A DNA stretch of 64,000 bases from Parelaphostrongylus tenuis (GCA_019055375.1 JAHQIW010005224.1:310001-374000), one strand, 5' to 3'; positions 12,281 through 24,943 are shown, numbered from the stretch's first letter. Numbers and translations: made by a program. The notes: generated by a model not told the origin, from the sequence alone.

Positions 12281-15200
12281 ACGTACGAAAATCCTCAAAC
12301 CATGCTCAAAATTCAATATGCCTGATAACATTGCGATCATTATTTCATCGGTAGCACGGACATAGACGCTGATAGAACATAGGTGAAAATAGTAACAAAG
12401 AATGAAAAAACGTTTGAAAAGTATTTGCAGAATCCACGGAGACTAAGGAAATAAATGTTGAAACGCCAATTACAAATATTAACGCTTTCGCGTACGCTAT
12501 GCTTAGCAGTCAACACAAAAATAACTTACTAAGAATGCTTAGTAGTGGACAAAGAAGTTTGGATTATTCATGAGATTTCTAAAACGGTAGTTGAGCGTGT
12601 CTACTAGTCGATTGAGCCTCTTTTTTCTTTTTCTCTTTTGTTATCTTTCTCTAATTTTCTTCATGATGATTCTATACAAATATGATGGAATCGTATTGAA
12701 TTGAAAGTCCTGGAACAGTTAGAGTAATTGTAAGTGAGGACAGGAACAGCTGAAGACATAGCAATTTGAAGTTGTAGATATAAAAGCTGGAAATATATCA
12801 CGAATATTCGCCGTGGTAATAGAGTCAAATTAATCGTGGGATGCTTTTGACATAAAGGGCATACACAGAGAGAATCAAAGCAATCCGCCGTCATCAGAAT
12901 TTTTATGAGAAAAATATTATTGTATTCAATGTGAAAGAGATTGACTATTGTTTAATATAATTCAAGTGCTAATTTAGGACAACTAAATCGCTTTAAATGC
13001 CACTTCGCTCATTTATGACCGAGTTCAAGTAGCATTAAGCAAAAAACGTCATGAGTAATCGATTGTCTATTGACAAGATTACCTTTGTGAATTTGCTGAT
13101 TTTTACGAATCCACGTGAAAAAGGCAATCGATGATTTGAATACATTGCTTTCCAAATCAAGAGAAAATAGTGAGATACTAATAGAACTCCATCCGTCACA
13201 TGGCCCCCGATCACCTGAGTAGCCACAACTTGACAAGCTCTACGCGGCTATGTCTCCAACAAAAACGGTGATATAAGGGATGGAAAAGTTCAAAAAACTG
13301 CCCATTATGCAAGTGAAATATGTGCGATAAGTTCTATTTCCTGAGGTTATGAAAAGGTCCAGCTTAGTGGATTGTGCGCCAGTCTGACCTACCACGCGTT
13401 GAAGAAGGCGAAATCGTCGTACGTCAGCCAATATTTCACTTAGTCGATATTTAACCATAGTCATCGATGCATTGTTGAAGATAGAACAGTAATCCTCCTC
13501 TGTTCACATTTACCAATCAATGCTTGTTGTGGAGTCCGAGGAACTTCATATATGGCTGTCTCTGTATTCCAACCGGAACTATGCTCAGCTAGTATCAAAC
13601 ATATGGTGAGGCTAGGACGAAAAGGCTGAGGGAGAAAGTAGTTTAGTAACTAACCTTCATTTTAAGTTTTCGAGCTTTTTTGATTTTGATTTTGATTAGT
13701 TTCGCGATTTTGAGCTTTTTCAAGGGACTATTATCGTGTTGAGGTTCAAAAATTCAGTTTTCTGAGGCGACAGACTCTTTAACTTGCTAACTTGCAACTA
13801 TTTACCAACCGAGCATTCATATAATTAGGTACAGTGTTGATAGTTAAACACCCACAAGAACGAATGCCAAATTACCTATGTACCTTAGCTTTGTGTCGAT
13901 TTTTTATACTAGTATAAATCTGAAGAAGTGTAGATAAACTAAATTCTCGAGAAAGTTCGAAGCTTAAAGCCCTTGAGTAAAAATGAAGAGTCGTATCACA
14001 GGGGTAAATATCATTTTTCTCACAATTCCATGCTTTCTCTTATTTTTCTATAATGCCATGGATACGATGGATGTTTTTCCGCGCAAATGGTGATTCAATA
14101 GAGGAAATGTGCCAAATCCTCATAAACAAAACCTATCGAAGCTGTTTCATTAGTGAAAGAGTATCTTTGGCTTTTCATGTGGCTTCCAAAGGAAACGTTA
14201 CGGTGTCATTAGTCGGCTACAGTTGAGTGCACATGGAATAATAGTATACTTTGATCAATATGTGATAGCTAAAGAGAAGAAGTAATATCTAACACATAAA
14301 AGTCTAGTTACTTGCTCTTAGCTACACAGATAACATTTGAAGAGAATATCTATGAAATTTTGAAAGTATAACAATTGAGTGGATTATCACATTTGCGACA
14401 AGTTCCCAAAAAAAAGTAATTTTGGACGTTTCGTTCTATAGTACATACATTGACTTATGAACCAATTAATAGTCCTTGAATTTTGCCCTCCAAAGCCACC
14501 CTTTCCCTGATCTGAAATTACACTTTCTTGAACAAAACAAATAAAATTCTCAGGAGACTTCAACCGGTTATATATACATATTTACGCGCTTTTACTACTA
14601 TAAATAGATAGTGATTTTGATGTATAAAACAATGTTTATAAGTTACGCTCCCATGAATGGTTAGGATCGCCTTGGGTTTGCCGCTAACCTGTTGAAATCA
14701 AAGAAACCTGTTCTTATGCGATACTTTATAAAATGACACCCTCGATGGCTGTGTAAACAAACACTGTTTCCAGTTCACTTGTGCTTGAGAAATACAATCG
14801 AAATAAAGACATAATCTCAGAATCCCTGATCTCAAAAAGGAAAAGTAGAACTTGACTTCCACACATATATTTACGGATTTGGAGGACAGGAATGCTACGT
14901 CGGATCAATTTTCGTTTCTCGAAAATCCCTCCTAAAATGTTTACTCCGTGGCACAGTGGATCTCGAACAGTTTTTGTGTAGCACTTTCGCCAAAAATCTT
15001 TTCTGTATCTATTCGATCTACTTAATTCTTCAGAATTTAGTTCTTTGAAACATAAATTTCTTTGGATAGGTGATTGTTTTCGGCGAATATAAATTGGAAA
15101 TACGCGGTGATTACTAGTAAGCATTATTATGGTTAACGAGCATTATGGTGAACTCTTCTTTTGGGCTACCACATTGATTTCAAAGACCGACTTCCGCTCA

Positions 15201-17584
15201 ATCCTGTAAAAAGTCAATTCATGCTATGAAAGGGTTAATTAGAGTTAGATAGGTAAGACTAATATAGAAATACCGTAATTCCGTTAGAAATAATAGACCC
15301 AAAAGTACGGGAAAAGTACACTGTATGCACGATAATCGCTCCTTAACATTTCGACAACCGATGGTACCAATTTTGGTAGGAACACCTAATTCAGCTTTGT
15401 CTGATCAAAAACATTTTCAAGTCCTCTTAAGCCCTTTTCCTTTTCGTAAGCCACAGTATAGATCAACGAAATTAGTTCGTCGATACTTCACTGACTAATG
15501 ATCGCTGAATAAATACTGGTTCCAATGCGATGACCAGCTACGTTTTGATTGGTTGTCCATCAAAGAGATAATATGAGACGTCGTGGTGAAAATAGGAAAG
15601 TGACAAATGATGTTGCTCATCGGCTTCATGGCTATGACGTTTTCAGTTCTACATGTGCCACTACCCCCAACTTTATCCCTTCCAACCAACCCTAATAGCG
15701 GAAATGTTCCGTAGAGATACTGGAGGGTCAAAATGAATACAGCAGATCGATAACAGGACAAATCGCGAAACGCGCACAATTTATTGCCTTACTAAAAATC
15801 CATTGACTAGATTGGTTAAAGATGGAGTAGCTCATCGTCAACGTATATGCATAAGGAACAGACCTTCGACGTTCGGTGCTTCGCATTGATGGTTAGCTCG
15901 TAATCAAAACGTCTGCGAATGGATTGCTGCTGACAAATGGTAATGTCGAATGGAAGGATATCCTCATAGTATCAAGGAATTCGAATTTTCGCTTTCTAAG
16001 ATAAATCGGAAAGAAGTCCAAGAAAACGTGGTGGTAAAATAGCGACGAATAATCTTGAAAAATGCTGCTAATAGAAACAGAGTTTAAATCTTATAAATAA
16101 CTTGATACCAAGTATTCGCAGGCTGCCATAATTATGGAAGCAACACAAAATATATTCGCTTCAAAGAAGTGATTAATTATTGATACAAGTTCATTGCTAC
16201 ATAGAACTGACTTTTTATGGAGAACTCTTCACACTGAGATAAACGAAAGGAATAGCCGTCGCTATGGTGAGATGAACAAGATAAAGGTGGACGTGTCTAT
16301 CTCATTATGTGTTCATCTCCACAATACCTAACCTTCAGTTTTTTTCCTAGTCTACTTAATGGAAAGCAATTATAACTAGAAAGCAAAAAAGTTTGCTATG
16401 AAAAACCTGAAGCAACAAAGCTCACCTCGTAGTTCTTTTCGGTTCTCAGTAAGCTTGCAGTCCACCTCGTCGACGGCTTTTTTCGTCTCGCATACATTTC
16501 TGGAATCAATTTCATTGATTTACTGGAGTTAAACTAAGAACTACAACAAAAATCCGGCAAATGTATGAGTGAAAGCGATTCAGCGTGAACATGAAGAGCT
16601 AAGTTAAAGTTCCTAACTCGTTTGGACAATAGATTGACTATTTTTCTCGAAAAGCAGTTGACAAGCAACTTTGTATGTAATAATAAACAGATTACCGATA
16701 GAGCAAAAGAAGATGATGAATAGATTTTTGCCCATTAGATGAGAACACTGACAGACATTCAAGTGATGGTGCTAATCCATGACATACGGTTTGAAAAAAC
16801 ATTCGATTGATGTGAGATAGCCTTGTGCGCCGAAATCAGCTACATTTTCTGCGGGACTCAAAAAATGTGCCTTCATTCGGTTCTCTAAGGCCATCTTCCA
16901 CTGTCAAGTTTTCAGGAAAGAATAAGGAAGGAAACAAGGATTTTACAGCTCAAAAAAGGAATCAATTCTTTGGTGCATTTATGGGGAAGCGCACGTGCGC
17001 TTCAGTGCACGCACCACACGTTGCGGATCAGTTGACTCAATTGAACTAAAATGTGAACAAGAAGATTATTATCAAATGATGAATATTTACGAGTGTTAAT
17101 GAAATGATTATCTATGTTTTATCGAAAATTGGAGTGAATTGCAGCTCATTGTTTCTGAGTCTTTTAGTGAAGAGGTCTCAAATCCCGAAATAATCTTATG
17201 CGAAGATTGGTTCACCTTAGCATTCTATCTTGCGGAACTTTACATCCTTCATCTATTTCCATTCTATGAACTTGAAGGAAATCTGAGCGGATGAACAGAA
17301 TATTTATCTATTTATACTTTATTCTACATGACCTGTCGCCTCAATATATTATACGGATCCCATCAATCCTTGCACTCGGTTCTTTTCTTCCTATTCATCC
17401 CTTATGATGGGGTTAAAACATTTCATGCGTTGTTTCGGCTGCTGGTCGACGATTTTGTCTTTCAAGAATGCCAATGATGATTGAGACAACTCCCTTTGCA
17501 ATCTTAGAGGTACACGAGCTGAGGTGTCCGCCAAGGCGTTTGTTGATTAAGAAAAAGTTGGGGAGGAGATAGATCCAGCGACTT
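12281..17584. other. No recognised gene
   Basis: The longest uninterrupted plain stretch. A 132-codon minus frame at 14726-15124 has no domain signature. I see nothing else supportable. Confidence 0.5.
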
Positions 17585-17645
17585 GCCTAACGCCTTTCTT
17601 CTTGATACACTGCACCACTAACCACTGTGCCACCCCAGTCCGAAA
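17585..17645 (-). repeat. tRNA-like SINE head fragment
   Basis: Minus strand: GGGTGGCACAGTGGTTAGTG, the A-box region seen in SINE family A. The B-box region is degraded and no body follows. Confidence 0.4.
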
Positions 17646-17827
17646 AAAAAATATATATATGTGAAAAACACTTGGAAGAAGACATTTGCTAATTACCAAT
17701 TGTGCAGCCATGCGCCGTACACCGTAGAGGACGTTTAATGCATAAGAGCATTGCACAACTTTTCAGAGCCCTATAATGAATCTGTGTTTTCATCTTCTCG
17801 GATAAGTCTGATACCAATTTATCAATC

Positions 17828-18262
17828 GTTATATGGAAATCGAGAAAACTTATCTTGATTGGCTGACGCGAGGTTGGTCAATTAGTCGTAGAAGTTCGGC
17901 TGACGTTTCGGCGACCCGCCTTCTTCAGAGCCTGGGCGTATGTAATATCAGTCTTTTGAATGATTTGGATGGTCTTATTTATATGCTGCCTAGGTCAAGT
18001 TAAAAGATCAAACGAAGGAAGGGCGCGAGATGTCGTGTGATGGTGACGCACTCGTCCTTCCGGTTCATTTCGGGATTTTGGGCGTTTATCCAAAATACCT
18101 CAAGAGTCTTGCGCGTGGATGTTTTTGATTCCTGCGCTAGGATTGTGACAGTCACATCAGAATCGTTGTTGTTGTGGTTTTGTGCCCTATGCAAACCTAA
18201 AGGTTTCGTTTTATCTATTTTAGATATACTATCTAGATGTTCTTTTATGCGGATGAAAAGTG
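17828..18262 (-). repeat. Left inverted arm of the Penelope-like element
   Basis: Reverse complement of 19459-19895 with scattered mismatches. It encodes on the minus strand the C-terminal endonuclease tail (IRIKEHLDSISKIDK, later FWINAQNPEMNRKDECV) and carries a hammerhead core at 17893-17936. Its outer edge is GTTATATG. Confidence 0.9.
17893..17936 (-). ncRNA. Hammerhead ribozyme motif, left Penelope arm
   Basis: The minus strand gives stem I GGCU/AGCC, core CUGAAGA, stem II GGCG-GGU-CGCC, GAAA, a two-base CG in place of stem III, then the cleavage triplet GUC. This is the minimal hammerhead layout reported for Penelope-like elements, where stem III is so short that dimers may be needed. 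Confidence 0.75.
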
Positions 18263-18332
18263 TCAACCGATACATCAACACACAGGTTAGACCTATCATC
18301 AGTTGTGATAGCGAACCAACGAATAGAATAAC

Positions 18333-19720
18333 GTGGTTTTTAAACCTTATTTTACTCAGGTGCTCAAATTCGTACCAACCCATCTACCCAATACCCAAAT
18401 GTTCCTAGATCACCTACGTTGCGCGAAACTAAACAACTCGCACGTAATGGAGTCATTTGATGTTACCTCACTCTATACAAACGTCTCAAATGACTCTGCA
18501 ATGCAAGCCATTTTCGAATTTTTAACTGAAAATGAACAAAAAGTAAATATGTGCGGCTTTACAATTCAACAACTATGACCCTCCTAAAACAATGTCTAAG
18601 TTGTTCAATTTTTCGGTGCTCGAGAAAATACTTTACACAACTCAGGGGGTTAGCCATGGGCCAATGTTTAGCACCTAGTCTTGCCATCGCTTTTATGTAT
18701 AGGGTGGAAGCTCCAGTTCTCCTTCACCGCCCATTGCTCTACTGCCGGTATATAGACGATTGCTTCATTGCCTGTTCCACACAAGAGCAAATGGACAAAT
18801 GTTTTGAAGTCCTGAACGGACAGTCAGAGCATATAAAATTTACGCGAGAAAGTCCAAACGGGAGCTGGCATCCATTCTCTAAACATCCGAGTAAAGTTTT
18901 TGGATAGTGACTATAGTGCAAAATGGTATCAAAAACCAAGTAACAAAAACATTTTGGTCAATCATCTCTCCTCTCATCCTTTACAAATGAAAAAATCGCT
19001 AATTAAAAACATGTTTCGAACGGCTAAAAATGTGTGCACAGGAGAGGAGGAAAGGAACGAATCATTAGACTTGGCACGAAAAATCGCCATTTCCAACGGC
19101 TACAAAACATTTGCCACTAGGGAATATTCAAAAAGTGGAATCAGGTCACAAAAGAACAATACTCCGCACCTGAATAGAGTCCCCTTCAAATTACCATTTA
19201 TATCAAACGAGATTAGTAGCGCGGTTAAAAGGTGCCTGAAAAGATGCGGTCTTGAAAATTCCGTGGTAATTATCGAAACCCCACCTCCCACCCTACGCCA
19301 TCAGCTGATCCGCAATAGACTCTATGATCGATTGTGCAACACCAACAACTGTATGATCTGCCCCAACGGAAAAGAGGGAGATTGTATGAGATCGGGCACT
19401 ATTTATTTGCTAACATGTAAAACATGCGGGGAAGAATAAATAGGCGAAACGGGAAGACCACTTTTCATCCGCATAAAAGAACATCTAGACAGTAAATCTA
19501 AAATAGATCAAACCAAACGTTTAGGTTTACATAGGGCACAAAAACACAACAAGAAGGATTTTGATGTGACTGTGACGATCCTAGCGCAGGAATCAAAAAC
19601 ATCCACGCGCAAAACTCTTGAGGCATTTTGGATAAACGCCCAAAATCCCGAAATGAACCGGAAGGACGAGTGCGTCACCATCACGCGAGATCTCGCGCCC
19701 TTCCTTCGTTTGATCTTATA
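18333..19720 (+). pseudogene. Penelope-type reverse transcriptase plus GIY-YIG endonuclease, frameshifted
   Basis: RT motifs are clear: FDVTSLYTNV near 18456-18485, GLAMGQCLAPSLA near 18648-18690, and the catalytic YCRYIDDCF near 18739-18765. A cysteine cluster (CNTNNCMIC...C) precedes IYLLTCKTCGEE. A TAA at 19437-19439 replaces the Tyr of YIG, then IGETGRPLFIR and the KEH of the GIY-YIG nuclease follow. The frame shifts near 18560-18590 and again near 18890-18905. The ORF then runs to TAA at about 19720. The 5' part of the RT is absent. Similarity to the Penelope-like class is firm; the clade is not decided. Confidence 0.9.
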
Positions 19721-19895
19721 ACTTGACCTAGGCAGCATATAAATAAGACCATCCGAATCATTCAAATAGACTAATACTACATACGTCCCAGGCTCTGAAG
19801 AAGGCGGGTCGCCGAAACGTCAGCCGAACTTCTACGACTAATTTACCAACCTCACGTCAGCTAATCAAGACAAGTCTTCTCGATTTTCATATAAC
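19459..19895 (+). repeat. Right inverted arm of the Penelope-like element
   Basis: Contains the last ~260 coding bases of the endonuclease, the stop near 19720, a 3' non-coding stretch and a hammerhead core at 19789-19826. It matches the left arm in reverse complement. Confidence 0.9.
19789..19826 (+). ncRNA. Hammerhead ribozyme motif, right Penelope arm
   Basis: Same core as the left arm on the opposite strand: GGCU, CUGAAGA, GGCG-GGU-CGCC, GAAA, CGUC, AGCC. All core positions agree with CUGANGA/GAAA/NUH and both stems pair perfectly. Confidence 0.78.
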
Positions 19896-20041
19896 AAATA
19901 ATTATGCCAAGGTTTATAGAAAGTCGAACTTTTGAATTTATCAATCGATGAGGGCACGAGGAGCTTGGAGAGTGAGATGAATGAACTAAATGTGTGTTTT
20001 GCATGGAACCCATATATACATAGCGGCTGAAATAGCACAGT

Positions 20042-20100
20042 GATTTGAGGCATATATATATATATGTATGTTATGTATATATGCATATGCGCATATATGT
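20042..20100. repeat. TA/TG-rich simple sequence
   Basis: ATATATATATATATGTATG followed by TATGCATATGCGCATATATG, just upstream of the 20.1-kb SINE. A similar TA/TG tract lies at 3713-3755. Confidence 0.8.
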
Positions 20101-20375
20101 AGTTGATATAAAACCGTAACGAGGGCGCTGGGTCGAGTAATTGTGAGGCTCGACGCGGCGCGCGTGGAGCCAAGTTCCATTCGCAACTCTCTGCGGCGCC
20201 CTATGCAACGCCACAGCAAGACTACCCTCGAGATTGCAAGGAGACATGCTCGACCAGTATTTTACGTCACTCAAAAAGAAGACGAAAAAGCAATTGAGTG
20301 CTTGAAGTACGGGGATCCGCACAGCGAAAAAAAGCACTGTGAAGACTAATCAGGTAAAGTTTCAATAAATAAAGT
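20095..20375 (+). mobile_element. tRNA-derived SINE, family B
   Basis: A G+C-rich head (GGCGCTGGGTCGAGTAATTG then AGGCTCGACGCGGCGCG) is followed by the family body: GCGCCCTATGCAACGCCACA, CTCGAGATTGCAAGGAGACA, CCAGTATTTTACGTCACTC, GAAGACGAAAAAGCAATTGA, GGGGATCCGCACAG. It ends in an AATAAAGTA tail. Other copies: 2.6, 37.5, 44.1 and 47.9 kb. Confidence 0.7.
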
Positions 20376-20959
20376 ATAACAAATGCTTGAAGAAGAGGTC
20401 CACAGATTCTAGTGAAGGAATAGAAAATTATAAATCGATATAGGTGACTGAGATATACATTTGTATAAGGATGAAAAGTACGAAGTCCAGTGAAAGAAGG
20501 CTATCGTTATTTATTTGCCTATGTGAAGCTACCGCTGAATAAGAAAAGATGGAACTTGAGACGAAGAGATTATATATTTCTTTTTTAGTCTGAGAAATAA
20601 ACTGTTAAAAGGCGTTTCATCGCACATTATAGTGAACGTGAGAAAGTGCTCTAAATGAAACGTTAGCAAGGAATAGCAGCTAATGATGTGAAAACCGACT
20701 ATCCTTAATTCAGCATGATTGATCAATAGCTTCTTGAATGATAAAGCTAAAGAGAGAGTATATTACAAACTTTTATTTGACTACATTTTTTTTCTTCGTC
20801 TTCTCCAGAGCCGCGACGATTCGAGGCGATTGCCCTCAGTCGTTTATGCCCGCCCCTCTATGAAGGTATTTGGCAGTCGCACCGAGCCGAGCCTACTGGA
20901 ATGGAGCACTCAGTCATAGATAATATGTAAAAAGGATGAAGCTAAAGCATAAAGCTCTC

Positions 20960-21240
20960 AACGAGATCCCTGAGGAAAGCGCCATGCATCGTCTTCAAAC
21001 TCTATTTTCGTTATAGGTGATTGAATGCATATCTGGCCTTTACAATGGCTCGCGACTGCCTCACGCTGTTCCGAGTCAGTGTTGCTTACTCCTCCCAGAC
21101 AAGTCTGAGATCCGTCTGATACCAACTTGTCGACTATGGAAGGATGGATGGCATGGTGAGTCATGAGCGCGAGATTCGAACATCTGACCTCGTGTGCGAC
21201 ACATTGCACCTCTAACCACTGAGCCGCATGCGCCCTAGCT
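20960..21240 (-). mobile_element. tRNA-derived SINE, family A, reverse copy
   Basis: Minus strand: TGCGGCTCAGTGGTTAGAGG, then ACCATGCCATCCATCCTTCC, GTATCAGACGGATCTCAGAC and the TGTAAAGGCCAGATATGCAT body block. More diverged than the 25.7-kb copy. Confidence 0.65.
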
Positions 21241-22689
21241 AGCATGTATCACCTGTATCACCTGTCGTCCTGTTGATCGTCGAGTGATTCGAGCGGGTAC
21301 TAGCAACTCTTCCATTTTTCCCTATCGCGCGCAAGAGTAGCCCCGTGGGTCCTCCTCGCTCTAGGGAATCGCTGAGCATCATCAGCTAGCATGTTAGGTT
21401 ATATATGTGGAGAGTAATGGAGATGGAGATAAATTTGGATGTAGCTAGGGAATATCTTTGTGAGGCAGAGGGAAGTATCCAGACATGATCTCAATTTCAA
21501 TCATATGAACAGAAGAAGGTTCAAAATGTATGACTTCTACAAATATAGATGTAAACTTGTATAATACTAATATTACGTACAACAATGAATATTGCATGAG
21601 TATTATATATAACAGTGGCCATTCTATCCAATTACGCACTATTCCAGTGACTTGAAATTCTTTTATGAGTCATTCTCTTTTCAATAGCTTATTTATAAGT
21701 ACCCTTCCTTAGTGAGAGATAGCTTACACAGCACATATTTACATCGTGGAGTCACCCGGAAAGAGCTCTGTTTGTATATGATTTAAAACCTCTTCAGAGA
21801 AAAAGCTTGTTCAGCTGTAACTTAATAACAAAATTGACTGTTGTTTCAGATATAATTTTTAGTAAATCATAATTAATGTAGTGGTCGGCGCGCTCTCGTT
21901 GTGGCTGCAGCGCGGGTTAAGCTCCCAGCTAAGGTGGAATTTTCGTTTACCACTCAATTCTCGGCGCATAATTAGAACATCGCAACACTGGAAAATAAGC
22001 AAAAAATGAGAGAGTCATAGATTGTAATTATTGTATGGAATTTAGGGAAGTACAAGACACTGGAGTAGACCTAACATAAGCTGCAGGAAGCGTTCAAATA
22101 CCAACAAGAATGTTTGAATGATTCACGTAACATAGAAAACACAAGACATAGACCATCCATATTCATAGATCGGTAGATCGAAGTTTTTCTTACATACCTC
22201 ATAATCAGAAGTTTTCCAATTTTTTTCACAATGGGAAATTGTGCATGCCACATGAAACAAGCCGCTATTGAGACACACATTGCAAGGCAAATATGCAAAT
22301 ACTTCATGAGATCCCATCTCATAAAAATGCAGTGAATCTCAGAAGTGTTGGAGAAAGTGCAAGTGCAAGACAGAGGATGTGTAACTCATTCCGGAGAGAG
22401 CGTTTTCTATTCGACTGGAACACGATGTCTATGTGGGAGCAGGAAAAAGGTGTGTTGAACTAGTCCCTTCAGACAATTGTCCTATCGTTCGGTTCCCATG
22501 AAGAAAAGAAAAAAAAATTGCAGTACAGCTAAGCAACTTTCCAAGTATAAATTTCTAAAGGAACTTCTGTATTTTACATGAAACCTTAATGCGTCCAGCT
22601 CATGCAGAATGTGTTGTTAACTCAGTGACATGTTACTAAATTCTATTATGCATTGGAGCACAGATAAAATAATTGTACCTCACGTTTCG

Positions 22690-23480
22690 AGTGTTGTTAA
22701 GACCTCCTCTAAAGAAAATATAATCTGATAATCATTTTTTGACCTTTTCATGAGGTCTGTTACGTTACTGATACATTCAAAGATGCGTGCTTCGGTATTA
22801 CAGCCCCACATCAGTTGCACGGTGCCCTTCGGACCAGTCAGTTCCGCGGGAAATATCACCTGCATAGAGAGGCGACACCGGAATATTTACATGCGTCCTC
22901 ACGTGATAAAATCATCGAAATGGCGCTGTTGTACACTCGCTTTTGCGTGGCTGGTAAAACATAATTGCTATAGCTTTCGTTTCAAGTGTTTTTGAGACAT
23001 CGCTCGAAACAATATAATCCTATATTGATTTTAACCGCGGAACTAACTGAACCGAAAGGCACCGTGCAACTGATAAGGCTGTGATGCCGAAACACGTATC
23101 TTGTAGTCTATAAGGGCCATAACAGACCTCATGAATGGCTCAAAAAATGTTATCAGACTAACTGTTTTGAGCGAGGTCTCAAAAACACTCAAAACAAAAG
23201 TTATGGCAATCAGGTTTTACCAGCCACGAGCAATCGAGTGTACAGCTCTGTCCGTTCTACGATTTTATCACTTGGCGAGCGTGTAAATATTTCGGCGTCT
23301 GCTCTTCTACGAGGGTATATCTTGCCAGGGACTCACTAAATCGAAAGACACCGTGCAACTGGATTTTGTAATGCCTGTCTGTAATGTCTCTTAGGTGTAT
23401 ACGACGAGGTTGTGATGTCGAAGCACGTGTCTTGCACTTTATAAGATTCATAACCTCATAAGGAGTTCAAAAAATGTCAT
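22690..23480. repeat. Compound copy of the 11.6-kb foldback family, rearranged
   Basis: Contains inverted and partly duplicated blocks of the same family: ACACTCGCTTTTGCGTGGCTGG versus CCAGCCACGAGCAATCGAGTG, GTTTTTGAGACATCGCTCG versus GAGCGAGGTCTCAAAAACAC, and repeated CACCGTGCAACTG. More diverged than the other copies. Confidence 0.6.
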
Positions 23481-24529
23481 CAGAATAATTGGTAATTAGA
23501 AAAAACTAATGGAAAACAACATTAGGATAAAACAAACTCTTTAAGTGATATGCAACGCCTGTTGGCATTAGCAACGATAGCTAGAAATCCATGCACAAGC
23601 ATTACTGAAAAACTGAACTGTAAAGGAAATGATCTGACTAACCGCGTGTTATCTGTGCAAAATTTCTGCTAATTGTACTAACTACTAAAGCCTCAGTGCT
23701 CTCAAGAAATCAGGCACTATCAAGTACTTGACACCAAAATAAAAAAACGGCACTCTTTTACATTTATGAAGTTAAGAAGAGCTATTGCAATACAATGACG
23801 TATTATGGATAACAGGAGAAGAAACGCTTCCATTAAAAATGAAATCAAAACGGAAAATGCAAAAGTTGGACAAATTTTAAAATTGTAATGTTCAAGGAAT
23901 TTGTTTGAGAGTGATTGCACGAAAACGCTATTCTTTGTTTGTTTTAAGATAAAATCAGATAAAGATGTTAAGAAAGGCATAAGAGGTATAGAATATTGGT
24001 AGTTGGTTACGCTTCTAATCAATTAGCAATCCCGCTGCTTAAATAAGTTTCTGGGCGACGTGAATCGTGATTTAACAGTTGATTTGGTCTAAAGCGCTCA
24101 TTTAAGTGACCTGGATGTGCATGGAAGGTGATACTCAGCCACCAAGAAATTAATTTTCTGCCTGTTAATAGCGAGTCCGACAAGGTACAAATGGGCATTT
24201 ACAACAAGAGATCCCAAACTTGAGAAAGTGATTAGTGCCTCAAAAGTCCTTGTTAGTCGACCTTGAACACGACAAAGGTAGAATGAAAGTATCAGGCACA
24301 TTCAAAGCATCCAGAATATGGAACAGTTATGGTGAGAAACTGAGGCGAAACGCATACAAGCAAACATTGAAAATCTCGATTGGAGGGTCTGATTATGCAA
24401 GGCTGAGAACACTGCAATCAATGGATTTTCTTTTTGAGTTTTGAATTTTACCTTATTCATAGTTTGTGGGAATTTCCATCTTATTAGTTATGAGAATATA
24501 AAAGTTCTTTCCAGAGAAGTAATAATCCA

Positions 24530-24845
24530 AATTTCTAGTGTTTTCACTGCCTTCTTTCGCGCAGTGTTATGGTTTTAATATATATTCCCAAAAATATTGA
24601 GTGGTGAGCAAAAACACGGCCTCAGACGGGAATCGAACCCGCGTTTCATCCTATCCGGGTATGCGTACTACTATCACCACTACACCATCGAGGCACATTT
24701 TTCCGACCATTTATTCTTCAACATCTCTATGTTAGCTGTCAGTTTAACAAGTTTAGTCGGGTAGGCGATTTCGCTTTATAAACCCAGTTTAGTTGGCAGC
24801 CATTGTGATAAGTAATAATCCAAATTTCTATTGTTTTTACTGCTT
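24530..24845 (-). repeat. tRNA-like repeat unit (reverse), 24.5 kb
   Basis: The minus strand holds GATGGTGTAGTGGTGATAG (A box) and GCGGGTTCGATTCCCG (B box) about 45 bases apart, as in a tRNA pseudogene. Flanked by GCAGTGTTATG on one side and a second unit starting CGCAGTGTTATGATGTT at 24851, into which the 538-bp foldback inserted. The anticodon arm is not credible, so not a functional tRNA. Confidence 0.65.
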
Positions 24846-24893
24846 ATTTTCGCAGTGTTATGATGTTTTTAGCCTAAACGAGGTTGGTACGCC

Positions 24894-24943
24894 AGGGCCA
24901 TACACCGGTGTTTCGGAGGCTCGTCCTCCTCGTCAGTGACCCC
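24894..24943 (-). ncRNA. Hammerhead ribozyme, left arm of the foldback
   Basis: On the minus strand: stem I GGGUCA/UGGCCC, core CUGACGA, stem II GGAGG-ACGAG-CCUCC, GAAA, stem III within CACCGGUG, then UA (triplet GUA). Every conserved core base is present, stem II has five pairs and stem I six, one of them G-U. The most complete hammerhead in the window. Confidence 0.8.

Larger units (their letters stand above)
17828..19895 (+). mobile_element. Penelope-like retroelement with inverted terminal arms, decayed
   Basis: A central plus-strand body (about 18270-19458) encodes reverse transcriptase and GIY-YIG endonuclease pieces. It is bracketed by near-identical inverted arms: 17828-18262 is the reverse complement of 19459-19895. 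The right arm carries the end of the endonuclease gene, so the left arm encodes the same tail on the minus strand. Each arm has a hammerhead-like motif. Penelope-like elements are known for terminal repeats in direct or inverted order and for hammerhead motifs. The N-terminal part of the RT is missing and the frame is broken, so this copy is dead. Confidence 0.9.

Noticed and set aside
18000..18383. A separate minus-strand gene of 127 codons
   Set aside because: It is the inverted copy of the endonuclease tail within the left Penelope arm, followed by unrelated sequence.
24616..24690. Functional tRNA genes at the many A/B-box matches
   Set aside because: Stems do not pair consistently, anticodon arms are poor, and the copies share non-tRNA flanks. 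Better explained as tRNA-derived repeats.
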